64,000 nt of DNA. Origin: Oscillospiraceae bacterium (GTDB taxonomy: Bacteria > Bacillota > Clostridia > Oscillospirales > Oscillospiraceae). The translations under genes and the position numbers were made by a program. Positions 43,240 to 51,801 of the stretch are shown here, in pieces. The notes beneath the pieces were generated by a model. The model saw only the letters and a program-made list of their open reading frames with translations, made no database searches and was not told where the DNA came from. Where the stretch lies: the NCBI GenBank assembly GCA_017406005.1, contig JAFQZI010000092.1, forward strand, positions 1 through 64,000. The letters are read 5' to 3'. How positions within the stretch are numbered: the first letter of the stretch is position 1; the number at the start of each line of letters is the position of its first letter.

Positions 43240-43244
43240 ATAAT
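43216..43244 (+). promoter_or_regulatory. Promoter of the sulfosugar ABC importer genes
   Basis: TTTACA (43216-43221), a 17-bp spacer, TATAAT (43239-43244), 62 bp before the solute-binding protein gene. Confidence 0.65.
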
Positions 43245-43306
43245 ATTGACAAAGCTATTTTTTTAATAGCAATTAATTAATCTTGTTAATTAAAGGAGAA
43301 ACCAAC

Positions 43307-44578
43307 ATGAAGAAACTGTTCGCACTGGTTCTGTCAGTCGCTCTCTGCCTTTCCCTGGTCGCTTTTGCGGTACCGGCATCAGCAGACGGCGAAATCGTCA
43401 TCAACTTCCCGAGCATCTGGGTCGGGACGGACTCCAAGGCTCCCTACATGGCCGAAATGATCGAGGCTTTCAATGCCGAGAATGCCGGTTCCATCAAAGT
43501 TGTCGTCGAAGAGCAGCCTGACTACCAGGCATATCGCGACAAGATCCGCACCACCATTACCACCGGCAGTGCTCCGGACCTTTGCATCCTTGACACCACG
43601 TTTGATATCAAGGCTTTTGCCGAATCCGGCAAATTCATGGATTTGACCCCGTATCTCGATGAAGGCTGGGGTGCCAACTTCACAGACGGTGCTTTCGACG
43701 CCTGGAGTGTTGACGGCAAAGTTTCCATTCTCCCGTTTGAAGCTGCTGTATTCACCCCGATTTACAACGTAGAGATTCTGAAGGCTGCAGGCTGGGATCA
43801 CTTCCCCGCAACCTACACCGAGTTCTTCCAGATGGCTGAAGATGTCAAAGCTGCCGGCTACAACGTGATGGGCCAGATGGCAGGCGACAATGCATGGACC
43901 TCCATGCTCTGGTACTCCCTGCTTGCAGAAGCCATCGGCGGCAAGGACGTCTATGCGGACGGTCTGAGCAATCCTGCTTTTGTGGAAGCTGCGAAGGTGC
44001 TCAAAGAGATGTACAACTACACCTTTGACGGAGCTGTCTCCGCTGCTGCATCCGACGTCAACGGCCACTTCCTCGCACGTGACACCGCTATCTATCTCAA
44101 CGGCCCGTGGTGGATCGCCAACTTCTATAAAGAAGACAACGCAGTGGATGGTGTTCTGCTTGCTGACGTCTGCGAAGTGGCAACCAATCCTTCCTATGAA
44201 GGCGGAAAAGGCGAAGGCGGCCTTGTAACGACCGTTCAGGGATTTCTCGCTGCTGCCAAGCAGGACGATCCTGCCAAGGAAGCTGCTGTTGTAAAGTTCC
44301 TGCAGTACATCTCTGAGCCTGAGCGCGTTGCCCAGTGGGCTTTGAGCTCCGGTGCCATGTTCTTTGTCAAGTACACTCCGTCTCCCGACACGTCCGTGAT
44401 TTCCCAGAAGGTTACCGAAGTTGCAAACAACGCAGCTTACACCATTTTGCACGTCAACGGCGCATTCCCGACCGCTTTCTCCACCGAATTCCCGGCTGCT
44501 GTTTCCGCACTGGTTCTGGGTGAAGTGGACGAGCAGGGCTTTGTCGATCAGCTCCAGCTGGCCATTGATATGGCATAA
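43307..44578 (+). CDS. ABC transporter sugar-binding protein, candidate sulfoquinovose/sulfoquinovosyl-glycerol binder
   Basis: A 423-residue secreted family-1 solute-binding protein. The signal peptide is 'MKKLFALVLSVALCLSLVAF' followed by an ASA-type cleavage site near residue 26. There is no lipobox Cys, which is unusual for a Gram-positive binding protein and would leave it unanchored unless held otherwise. The mature body has typical 'AYRDKIRTTITTGSAPDLCILDT' and 'FLAAAKQDDPAKEAAVVKFLQYISEPERVAQWAL' segments of CUT1 binders. AAAGGAG precedes the start. It lies downstream of the sulfoquinovosidase gene and upstream of two permeases. Ligand identity is inferred from context. Confidence 0.88.
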   Translation: MKKLFALVLSVALCLSLVAFAVPASADGEIVINFPSIWVGTDSKAPYMAEMIEAFNAENAGSIKVVVEEQPDYQAYRDKIRTTITTGSAPDLCILDTTFDIKAFAESGKFMDLTPYLDEGWGANFTDGAFDAWSVDGKVSILPFEAAVFTPIYNVEILKAAGWDHFPATYTEFFQMAEDVKAAGYNVMGQMAGDNAWTSMLWYSLLAEAIGGKDVYADGLSNPAFVEAAKVLKEMYNYTFDGAVSAAASDVNGHFLARDTAIYLNGPWWIANFYKEDNAVDGVLLADVCEVATNPSYEGGKGEGGLVTTVQGFLAAAKQDDPAKEAAVVKFLQYISEPERVAQWALSSGAMFFVKYTPSPDTSVISQKVTEVANNAAYTILHVNGAFPTAFSTEFPAAVSALVLGEVDEQGFVDQLQLAIDMA

Positions 44579-44676
44579 TCTTCCCAGTTTTTATTCCACA
44601 CGCAATCGTACATTCAACAGGCTGCGGCAGCCCCGCAGCCTGTTTTAGATGAATCTCTCCTGAAGGGGGTATCCCG

Positions 44677-45588
44677 TTGAAACTGATCCGATCTGACAGG
44701 AAGGCGCTCTACGCCTTTATGGCTCCGGCAATCATTGTAATGATCCTGTTCTTTGTCATTCCGGTTCTCTATGTAATTGTGGTGAGTTTCCTGAAGTGGA
44801 ACGGCATCGCTGCACCGGCTTTCAACAACGTCAAAAATTACGCGCTGCTGATGAAGGACAAATCCTTCTCCCGTTCGGTCATCAACAACATCATCTGGGC
44901 CCTGGTGGCCGGCTTTGTTCAGGTCCCGCTCGCCATGGTCATGGCGATCATCCTTTCCCGCAAGCCGAAGGGCTGGAAGTTTTTCCGGACGGTCTATTTC
45001 TTCCCGCAGGTGATCTCCGGCATCGCCCTCGCCACCCTGTGGCGTGCCATTTATAATGCGGAACACGGTATGCTCAACGGGCTGCTCCGTGCCTTCGGTC
45101 TTGGCGCTGCGGCGAAAGACTGGCTCGGCACCATTCAGACGGCTTTTCCGTCCGTCTTGATCTACTGGGTGTTCTATATCGGATATTACATGGTCATTAT
45201 GATGGCGGATATCACAACCATTGACACCTCCTATTACGAGGCTGCCACGATCGACGGCGCTACGGACTTCCAGCAGGCCATCTATATCACCATCCCATTG
45301 ATCAAGAAGACTTCCCTGCTCACCTGCGTAACGCTTGCAAGCGTGATGGGGCTGCGTCAGTTCGAGCAGGTGTATATGCTGACAAACGGCGGACCGGCGA
45401 ATACCACCTCCACCATCGTCCTCTACATGTACAAAAAAATGCAGAATGCCAATTACGGAATCGCAAGCGCCTCCGCTGTCATCCTGATCCTTGTGGGTAT
45501 TGTCTTTATCGTATGCATCCGTAAGCTGTTTGAGGGCAGAGGCGACCGTCCCCCGGTTGTAAAAACCGCAAGGAGGGCCGTGAAATGA
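44677..45588 (+). CDS. Sugar ABC transporter permease (MalF-like, CUT1)
   Basis: A 303-residue inner-membrane permease. It opens with 'ALYAFMAPAIIVMILFFVIPVLYVIVVSFLKWNG', the standard MalF/UgpA-type first span. The EAA coupling loop is 'YYEAATIDGATDFQQAIYITIPLIKK' near residue 190, and 'TNGGPANTTSTIVLYMYKKM' near 236 is also typical. The start at 44677 follows GAAGGGGG. It overlaps the second permease by four bases. No ATPase gene is present, so, as in many Firmicutes, a shared MsmX-type ATPase elsewhere would energise it. Confidence 0.92.
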   Translation: MKLIRSDRKALYAFMAPAIIVMILFFVIPVLYVIVVSFLKWNGIAAPAFNNVKNYALLMKDKSFSRSVINNIIWALVAGFVQVPLAMVMAIILSRKPKGWKFFRTVYFFPQVISGIALATLWRAIYNAEHGMLNGLLRAFGLGAAAKDWLGTIQTAFPSVLIYWVFYIGYYMVIMMADITTIDTSYYEAATIDGATDFQQAIYITIPLIKKTSLLTCVTLASVMGLRQFEQVYMLTNGGPANTTSTIVLYMYKKMQNANYGIASASAVILILVGIVFIVCIRKLFEGRGDRPPVVKTARRAVK

Positions 45589-46445
45589 GTGAAACAAGGC
45601 TTCGCCCCGCACTGAAAGGGAAAGAACTCGTCCTTACAATCCTCCGCTGGATTCTGATCATCTTTTTTGCGGTATATACGCTCTTCCCGTTGATCTGGCT
45701 GGTCATTTCTTCGCTGAAGACAAACTTTGAGTTCCTCGCCCAATCCCCCTTTTCCCTGCCGTCAAAACCGCAGTGGTCCAATTACATCAACGCACTCACG
45801 GTTTCCGGGCTCGGGCGTATGCTTCTCAACTCCGTTTTCGTCGGGCTGCTCGCTACGCTTCTGAACGTTATCATTGCCAGCATGAGTGCCTACTGCATTT
45901 CCCGCTTTCGCTTCAAAGGAAGAGAGAAGATCTTCACCCTCTTTACCGCGGGCATTCTCGTTCCGCTCAATGCGCTGATGGTCCCCTACTTTGTTATCAT
46001 CAATAAACTCGGGCTATACAACACTTACGGTGGAATGATTCTTCTCTACTGTGCGATCGGCATCCCGATGTCAACCTTCCTGATCCGCGGGCTGATGGAT
46101 TCGATCCCCATGGAAGTAGAAGAGGCTGCCTATATTGACGGCTGCGGCTTCTTCGGCAGATTCTTCCATATCCTCCTGCCTCTCAGCCGGACCGGCATTG
46201 TTACGGCAGCAACATTCGAATTTCTAACCTGCTGGAATGAATTCGTTTTCGCCAACCTGATCGTTTCTTCCGAAAAACTGCGCACCATTCAGGTGGGCAT
46301 CCGGTATTTTACCAATCAGTTCTCGACAGACTATGTTTCGATGTACGCCGCCATCGTGATTTCAATCATTCCTTCCATCCTCGGATACGTTCTCTTCCAG
46401 GAGCAGATTATTGCAGGTATGACCAGCGGTGCTGTCAAAGGATAA
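45585..46445 (+). CDS. Sugar ABC transporter permease (MalG-like, CUT1)
   Basis: A 286-residue partner permease. The first span is 'ILRWILIIFFAVYTLFPLIWLVISSLKTN'. The EAA loop is 'EVEEAAYIDGCGFFGRFFHILLPLSRTG' near residue 178. The ending 'YVLFQEQIIAGMTSGAVKG' is the conserved C-terminus of MalG-type subunits that contacts the ATPase. It starts on an ATGA overlap with the previous permease behind AAGGAGGG. It is the last gene of the sulfosugar plus-strand group, followed by a hairpin at 46457-46485. Confidence 0.92.
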   Translation: MSETRLRPALKGKELVLTILRWILIIFFAVYTLFPLIWLVISSLKTNFEFLAQSPFSLPSKPQWSNYINALTVSGLGRMLLNSVFVGLLATLLNVIIASMSAYCISRFRFKGREKIFTLFTAGILVPLNALMVPYFVIINKLGLYNTYGGMILLYCAIGIPMSTFLIRGLMDSIPMEVEEAAYIDGCGFFGRFFHILLPLSRTGIVTAATFEFLTCWNEFVFANLIVSSEKLRTIQVGIRYFTNQFSTDYVSMYAAIVISIIPSILGYVLFQEQIIAGMTSGAVKG

Positions 46446-46456
46446 GAAAAAGATAG

Positions 46457-46495
46457 CGGGCCGAAGCGATAAACGCCTCGGCCCGTTAATGTAGA
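46457..46495. terminator. Hairpin terminator between the importer genes and the YkvI-like gene
   Basis: CGGGCCGA (46457-46464) pairs with TCGGCCCG (46478-46485). The T-tract is poor, so its strength is uncertain. It lies between convergent genes. Confidence 0.55.
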
Positions 46496-46527
46496 ATAAC
46501 CAGATGAATCGCAGATGCGGTTCTTTT

Positions 46528-47697
46528 TTATTTTCCGGATTTTGCGATTTTGTAGATTCCGACGGTGAGCATCGGGACCACGTATACAATCAGGAAGCCC
46601 CAGCAGATGGTGCCATAGCCCTTGGCAATCAGCCCGGTCAGACCGAAGGTGGAAACCGCAACACCGAGGAGTGTAAGACCGATGGCGATGACAGGGCGTA
46701 CCCAGGACGGTGTGGAATCGCCGCTCTTTGCAGCGGAAATTTCAATACGGTCGTCGACAGCCTTGATGAAGCCGGAACCGGTTTCAATCAGGGTCCCGAA
46801 GAGGACGATTTCAAAGATCACATACAGCCAGCGCATATCGAGCTTGCTGAAGATTGCGGAAACTGCCGTGCTGTTGTTGTTGGCATTGAAGACTGCCTCA
46901 GGCAGAGCACCGCCCATGGCAAGCAGGAGCAGGAATGCCGGAACAACGCCGATGATACCGGCCAGCAGACCGCAGACAACCGCCTGCTTTCTCGTCTCGC
47001 ATTCACGGACTGTGTACAGGATAGCCGGAACAATACCGAGGTTGTAGAAAGAATACTTGAAGCCGTCGACAATAGCGCTGCCGAGGCTCAATCCTCCGAC
47101 CGTCGAGGTAATGGTCTCGCCGGATGCATTTACAAACTCCTTCGTGTATTCACCGCCGCCGGCTCCGAATGCCTCTTTGATCATAGGACCGAAGCGTACA
47201 AAGCAGATGACCATAAACACGGCATACACAGCGTACAGCACATAAGACCAGAAGGACAGCACCTTCTCAATCGTCTCCGTGCCTCTGAGAATCAGATAGA
47301 TGATGCCGACAGAGAGGATAATGATACCGATCCAGCCGCTCCAGCCGGTCAGATCCGAGATCATGCTGCTGGCTGTTGCATTGATAACACCAAGCACGAT
47401 AAGCATCAGGATGATGTAGCAGACCTCATACAGATAGCCGACAGGTCCGAGCAGCTTCTGGCTCATGGTATTGTAGTCATAGGTCTTGAAGACACGGCAG
47501 AACTCGAAAGTTGCTGCTGCCACAACTGCCCATACAAGCGTCGTGACGATCATGCCGACGATTCCTGACCCCATACCGTGAATCCCGAAGTACTGCGCTA
47601 TTTCGTTACCAGTGCCGTAACCGCCGCCGATAACGACAGACTGGAACAGAAAACCGGGTACCAGGTAACGAAAGAGTCCGAATTTTTTCTTCTCCAT
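46528..47697 (-). CDS. YkvI-like multi-spanning membrane transporter
   Basis: A 389-residue membrane protein with about ten to eleven hydrophobic helices. 'LFRYLVPGFLFQSVVIGGGYGTGNEIAQYFG' at the N-terminus, with an unwound-helix GGGYGTG motif, and 'FEIVLFGTLIETGSGFIKAVDDRI' near 290 resemble the YkvI group, distant relatives of LeuT-fold amino-acid permeases. The ligand is unknown. It lies 92 bp downstream of the HisC-like aminotransferase in the same direction and may be cotranscribed with it and the epimerase-like gene, which would suit amino-acid or amine transport. AAGGAGGAAAT is its ribosome-binding site. Confidence 0.82.
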   Translation of the reverse strand: MEKKKFGLFRYLVPGFLFQSVVIGGGYGTGNEIAQYFGIHGMGSGIVGMIVTTLVWAVVAAATFEFCRVFKTYDYNTMSQKLLGPVGYLYEVCYIILMLIVLGVINATASSMISDLTGWSGWIGIIILSVGIIYLILRGTETIEKVLSFWSYVLYAVYAVFMVICFVRFGPMIKEAFGAGGGEYTKEFVNASGETITSTVGGLSLGSAIVDGFKYSFYNLGIVPAILYTVRECETRKQAVVCGLLAGIIGVVPAFLLLLAMGGALPEAVFNANNNSTAVSAIFSKLDMRWLYVIFEIVLFGTLIETGSGFIKAVDDRIEISAAKSGDSTPSWVRPVIAIGLTLLGVAVSTFGLTGLIAKGYGTICWGFLIVYVVPMLTVGIYKIAKSGK

Positions 47698-47789
47698 AAA
47701 GATTTCCTCCTTATTCTATTTGCAAAACCGCATAGCGGTTGTTGCCGAAATTAATGCTGCAGGACGATGGAATTCTGATCGCACATGAA

Positions 47790-48887
47790 TTATCCTTTTT
47801 CCAGATCCTCCAGAGCATCCGTCAGGCGGGAAAGCGATTGCAGCTTCGGAACACAAAGCCGGACATAACGCTCATCCAAACCTTCGAAATCCAAACCTGA
47901 CAGAGCATAAACTCCCCTGTCCATCAACTTCCTCTGCAAATCCCCCTCTTCCTGCAACATCAGTGTGCAGATCGGGACCCGCTCGTCAGTACACAGCATC
48001 TGGATCCGTGTTCCGATCTTTCCTGCGATCTGCCGTTTGGCATCGGTAAAATCGGCTGCATGGGAAACGGGAAATTCCGGATCAGTCAGTGCTGCCGAAC
48101 ATGCCCGGCGCTGAATATCACTGAGCACATAGGGATTGCTGCACTGACGAAGCATCGCTGTCAGTTCGCTCTGCAGTACCAGATACCCGGCACGCAGGTT
48201 CGCCAGCCCGAAGCCCTTGGAAAAGGTGCGGATGATGATCAGATTATCATACAGATCCATGAGGGTCATCGCACTCTCTTCTCTCGGGAGAAAATCGCCG
48301 TATGCCTCATCAACAACACAATAGGCTCCTGCCGCAACAGCCGCCTCGCAAAGGCGTTTTACATCACTCAGGGGCATCGTCTGGCCGGTCGGGTTGTTCG
48401 GCCTGTCCAGATAGATGAATGCCGTCTTCTCCGAGAGTACCCCGAGAAGATCATCGGCAGCTTCCGTGCCCTTCTCGTCGAAGCGCATCGGAACTCCACG
48501 GTACTGGAAACCGAACCGTCTTGCACTCTCGACCATATCCGTAAAGGTCGGGAAAAAGCCCAGGACCTCATTTCTCCCGCCCTGTGCGAAAAGATTGTTC
48601 AGGCAGTAGATTCCGGAAACACTTCCGTCCGAGAAGAAGAGCATATCCTGCGTCAGCTTTGCATAATCCCGCCAGAAAGAACAGACGCTTTCATAAAGGC
48701 AGGTATCATGCGGATAATCCTGCAGATGCTTCAGATCAATATTCCGCAGGGACTCTGCTGCAGCGGGCGGATACCCGTAAGGGTTCACACCCATCGTGCA
48801 ATCCAGAAGAAGAGCGGGATCAGGAGGGGTTGCTACCGCATAGCTTCTTGCGGGAACCGTCAAAGGTGTTCGGAACGGGTAATTCAT
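47790..48887 (-). CDS. HisC-like class I/II aminotransferase
   Basis: A 365-residue fold-type I PLP enzyme close to histidinol-phosphate aminotransferase/CobD-type proteins. It shows 'LLDCTMGVNPYGYP' near residue 28, 'FFSDGSVSGIYCLNNLF' near 83, 'YLDRPNNPTGQTMPL' near 155, 'YCVVDEAYGDFLP' near 186, and the Schiff-base Lys in 'IIRTFSKGFGLANLRAGY' near 217. No other histidine or cobalamin gene is present, so its substrate is probably another amino acid or amine. The start at 48887 lies 4 bp after the stop of the epimerase-like gene, so they are coupled. The longer reading to 48920 would overlap that gene. Confidence 0.85.
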   Translation of the reverse strand: MNYPFRTPLTVPARSYAVATPPDPALLLDCTMGVNPYGYPPAAAESLRNIDLKHLQDYPHDTCLYESVCSFWRDYAKLTQDMLFFSDGSVSGIYCLNNLFAQGGRNEVLGFFPTFTDMVESARRFGFQYRGVPMRFDEKGTEAADDLLGVLSEKTAFIYLDRPNNPTGQTMPLSDVKRLCEAAVAAGAYCVVDEAYGDFLPREESAMTLMDLYDNLIIIRTFSKGFGLANLRAGYLVLQSELTAMLRQCSNPYVLSDIQRRACSAALTDPEFPVSHAADFTDAKRQIAGKIGTRIQMLCTDERVPICTLMLQEEGDLQRKLMDRGVYALSGLDFEGLDERYVRLCVPKLQSLSRLTDALEDLEKG

Positions 48888-48891
48888 TATT

Positions 48892-50232
48892 TCACCATCC
48901 TGCGCGGAACGACAGAACACTGTCGTCTATCCTACCGGCAAGGAAGTCCTCTATCGATTCATCGATAATGCCGAACGCAGTCTTCAGCTGGTCATCCGTG
49001 ATGACAAGAGGCGGCTGGATACGCAGCACGTTGCTCCCCAGAGAGATGACGATAAGCCCCTTTTCATAGCAGCGGAACAGGATTTTGAAAGTGGCATCCG
49101 GATCGGGAACTTTTGTTCCGTCAGGAAGGGTGCTGCAGATTCCGATACCCATCGACATACCAATTCCCCGTACAAACTGTACGATATCAGGATGCTTCTC
49201 CTTCAGAGCCTCGGCCAGGGTCCAAAGCGTTTTGATGTGGTCCTTCAGGTCCTGCTGGAATTCCGGCGTCTGATACAGGTCAAAGGCTGCAACGCCTGCT
49301 GCACAGGCAGCGGCATTCCCGCCTAGTGTGAACAGGTGTGCCGGTGCAGGCAGACAATCCATTATCTCTTCGCGGGCCATGAAAGCTCCGAGTGTCAGAC
49401 CGCCTCCGATGGATTTGCCCATGATGATTCCGTCCGGGACTATGTCATAATGCTCGATGGAAAAGAACTTGCCTGTACGGTAGAATGCCTGCTGCACTTC
49501 TTCGCTGATGAAGAGAATACCGTGCTTTTTGCATAGCTCAAATAGCTTTTTCATGAAGATCGGGTGTGCCGGGAGAATACCTGCATCACCCTGGATTGGC
49601 TCTATGACCACTGCGGCAACTTCACTCGCAGGCATCCATGTGGAAAACGCTGTCTCAATGGCGGAGACACAGTCTCTCTCACAGATTTCGTCGGGAACAT
49701 CATTTCCGAAGTATGGAAACGCATAGATTTCCGGAAGAAACGGGCCCATCTTTTCGTGCATCTTCGGAGAGCATGTCGTCATGGTTGAGGAGCCGTAAGT
49801 ATTACCGTGATAGCCGTTGATAAAGACGATGATCTTCTGCCGCCCCGTAAAGGCACGGGCAAACTTGACTGCACAGTCATTGCCGTCCGAACCGCAGTTT
49901 CCGAAAGCAACCTTGGCCTTCACGCCGCCGGGATAAACCGAAACCAGACGCTCGGCGTATTCTACGGTACGCTCATTGTATGTATAGGCAACAGCGTATT
50001 GCGAAAAACGGTCCAGCTGTTCCTTGATGGCTTTTGTAACAACAGGATTTGTGCTGCCCATGTTCAGGGAAGATGCGCTGGAGAGAAAATCAATATATTC
50101 CTTTCCTTCCACATCCCTCAGGATGGCACCTTCTGCACTTTCGATCACCAGCGGATAGTAGGCAAGCCTCGAACAGGGGGCTATAACCGCTTTATCACGT
50201 GCAACAATTGCCAGACTTTTTTCGTTATCCAT
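48892..50232 (-). CDS. Class III aminotransferase-fold enzyme, isoleucine 2-epimerase-like
   Basis: A 446-residue PLP enzyme. It has 'VEGKEYIDFLSSASSLNMGSTNP', 'FGNCGSDGNDCAVKFARAFTGRQ' near residue 110, 'VVIEPIQGDAGILPAHP' near 218, the Schiff-base Lys in 'IIMGKSIGGGLTLGAF' near 280 and 'APAHLFTLGGNAAACAAG' near 303. The overall pattern, including the end 'LGSNVLRIQPPLVIT', resembles Lactobacillus isoleucine 2-epimerase, a fold-type I racemase, as I recall it. The usual Asp that pairs with the PLP ring nitrogen (consensus DE-V/I-Q) is Glu here: 'ILFISEEVQQAF', confirmed by codons AGC GAA GAA. Racemase, epimerase and aminotransferase remain possible. It is the first gene of its operon. Confidence 0.83.
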   Translation of the reverse strand: MDNEKSLAIVARDKAVIAPCSRLAYYPLVIESAEGAILRDVEGKEYIDFLSSASSLNMGSTNPVVTKAIKEQLDRFSQYAVAYTYNERTVEYAERLVSVYPGGVKAKVAFGNCGSDGNDCAVKFARAFTGRQKIIVFINGYHGNTYGSSTMTTCSPKMHEKMGPFLPEIYAFPYFGNDVPDEICERDCVSAIETAFSTWMPASEVAAVVIEPIQGDAGILPAHPIFMKKLFELCKKHGILFISEEVQQAFYRTGKFFSIEHYDIVPDGIIMGKSIGGGLTLGAFMAREEIMDCLPAPAHLFTLGGNAAACAAGVAAFDLYQTPEFQQDLKDHIKTLWTLAEALKEKHPDIVQFVRGIGMSMGIGICSTLPDGTKVPDPDATFKILFRCYEKGLIVISLGSNVLRIQPPLVITDDQLKTAFGIIDESIEDFLAGRIDDSVLSFRAGW

Positions 50233-50577
50233 TGTGAAGACCTCCGTGTACCAGCTTTAGTCGGATTCTGTATTTAGTCATTTAAATTGCTAATAATTTG
50301 TGAAAAAATAATAATGGTAAAATAGCACAGATTCAGGCGGCATGGTCGTTTTCTTTCTTGACTGTAATCAGACGTAAAATCAGACATCGTCATATAAGGA
50401 CATTATTGTTCATATTCTTTAAACATCGCGGAGCCCCTTCCGTCATATCAAACAAATCAGTTCCTCAGGGGAAAAATATGAGTGTACAAAGACGCTAAAT
50501 TGCATAAAAAAGAACCGGGATCCGAAAAGATCTCGATTCTATCTTTTTTTATTGTATTTCCATGAAGTTTTGTCATA
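50233..50577. other. 345-bp AT-rich gap between the LysR and epimerase-like genes
   Basis: No ORF or RNA gene seen. It should contain the promoter of the epimerase-like operon, but no clear consensus boxes stand out. Runs such as 'aataataatgg' and 'gacattattgttcatattc' are AT-rich. At its right end lies the LysR terminator (50511-50540). Confidence 0.5.
50511..50547. terminator. Terminator of the LysR-family gene
   Basis: AGAACCGGGATC (50511-50522) pairs with GATCTCGATTCT (50529-50540) with one mismatch and one wobble. T-runs on both sides make it bidirectional. Confidence 0.78.
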
Positions 50578-51489
50578 TCAGCTTACAGCGGAAGCTGTTT
50601 TCGTAAGAATTTCCACATATTCCTGTGCAAGCGGAGAAAGCGGCAGTGCTTTGTGTTTAATCCAGCCTGTTTTGCACTTCGGATAATCCCGTATAGGAAT
50701 AAAGCGAAAATTGTTTTTTGCATAGAAGCTGTTGTATATTTCATCGTCATCCGAGTCGATCATGACAGCCCCGGTCTCAGAAACAAGACGCAGCGCCAGC
50801 CCAAGATCGCTGACCACATATCGCCCCGGATATCCATCCGGAATCATTTTGTGCTCCCAGGCATGATCCGTCGGTGTGGCATAGTTTTCCAGATGCGGGT
50901 AACTCGCAAGTTCCTGTAATGCAATCGAATCCAGATTACTGTGATACAGCGGATTATTCGGTCCGACCATCGCCCCGAGCTGACGCCGGGCAATCACTTG
51001 ATACTCCAGGTTCTTCTGTTCAAGTTTCCGAAGTGTAACCTCTTCCGTATCAGAAAACAAAGTGATGATACCGATCTCACAGATACCTTCTCCCACCAGT
51101 TCAATGACGGTCTGAAGCGAAACCTCCTCAATAGAAGCGTCGATTGACTCCGTAGCGTACTTCTGAAGGAATTCGGCAAATGCGGCGTTTGCCATAGAAC
51201 AATACATGCTTGCAATGTGTAGCAATCGGTCTGTACTTTTTGAGGTGATCCCGCGCAGGTAATAGATCCTGCTGCAGATCTCCCGCGCATGGTTATATAC
51301 CGTTGATCCGAATGGCGTCAGATTGACACCGTTGGAATGGCGAATAAAAACAGCCTCGCCAAGTTCCTCTTCCAGACGTTTCATGGAAGTAGAAAGAGAG
51401 GAACGAGCCAGATACATCTCTTCCGCCGCAGTATTCATACTTCCGCATTCGACAATTTTGATCAGCTGTTCCAACTGCTCAATCCTCAT
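50578..51489 (-). CDS. LysR-family transcriptional regulator
   Basis: A 303-residue regulator. The N-terminal winged helix 'MRIEQLEQLIKIVECGSMNTAAEEMYLARSSLSTSMKRLEEELGEAVFIR' is typical LysR, followed by an effector-binding domain with 'EVSLQTVIELVGEGICEIGIITLF' near residue 125. The start at 51489 has AAGGAAG; the longer reading to 51528 lacks it. It has its own terminator. Positioned upstream of the epimerase-like operon in the same direction and next to alanine racemase, it may control either. No operator could be fixed by eye. Confidence 0.9.
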   Translation of the reverse strand: MRIEQLEQLIKIVECGSMNTAAEEMYLARSSLSTSMKRLEEELGEAVFIRHSNGVNLTPFGSTVYNHAREICSRIYYLRGITSKSTDRLLHIASMYCSMANAAFAEFLQKYATESIDASIEEVSLQTVIELVGEGICEIGIITLFSDTEEVTLRKLEQKNLEYQVIARRQLGAMVGPNNPLYHSNLDSIALQELASYPHLENYATPTDHAWEHKMIPDGYPGRYVVSDLGLALRLVSETGAVMIDSDDDEIYNSFYAKNNFRFIPIRDYPKCKTGWIKHKALPLSPLAQEYVEILTKTASAVS

Positions 51490-51801
51490 AAGCCGCACTT
51501 CCTTCTGAACAGGTCCCATCCAAGGCAAATTCCGGCTGAAAACCGCCGATTTACTCGTTTTATATAATATACATGCAGACTGAGTAAAAAAACAATATAT
51601 TTTTCGGATAATTATAACATAACCTGTATGCTCTTCACACGCCCGATTTTTTGAACAATATTAGTCTAAAAGATTAACATCCATGACGCCGACCCATGCA
51701 TGTCGGGTGACGCCGTCAAAAGATAACCACAACAAATAAGCAGGAAACCTCCTTAAAACAGAAGAGGTTTCCCCTTTCTGATTCAGGAGGTATTCCTTTA
51801 T
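51490..51801. other. 312-bp gap between alanine racemase and LysR gene
   Basis: No gene seen. It holds the racemase terminator (51743-51772) and a hairpin CCGAC...GTCGG with ATGCAT in the loop (about 51689-51706), flanked by two copies of GACGCCG. It also holds AT-rich sequence, probably containing the LysR promoter. Confidence 0.5.
51743..51772 (-). terminator. Terminator of the alanine racemase gene
   Basis: GGAAACCTC (51743-51751) pairs with GAGGTTTCC (51764-51772). On the minus strand it is followed by TGCTTATTTG. Confidence 0.65.

Noticed and set aside
33469..46445. Erythritol or simple pentose catabolism as the role of the transketolase/RpiB/ADH operon
   Set aside because: No polyol kinase or dehydrogenase set and no pentulose kinase are present, and the divergent operon contains a sulfoquinovosidase, which fits the sulfosugar route better.
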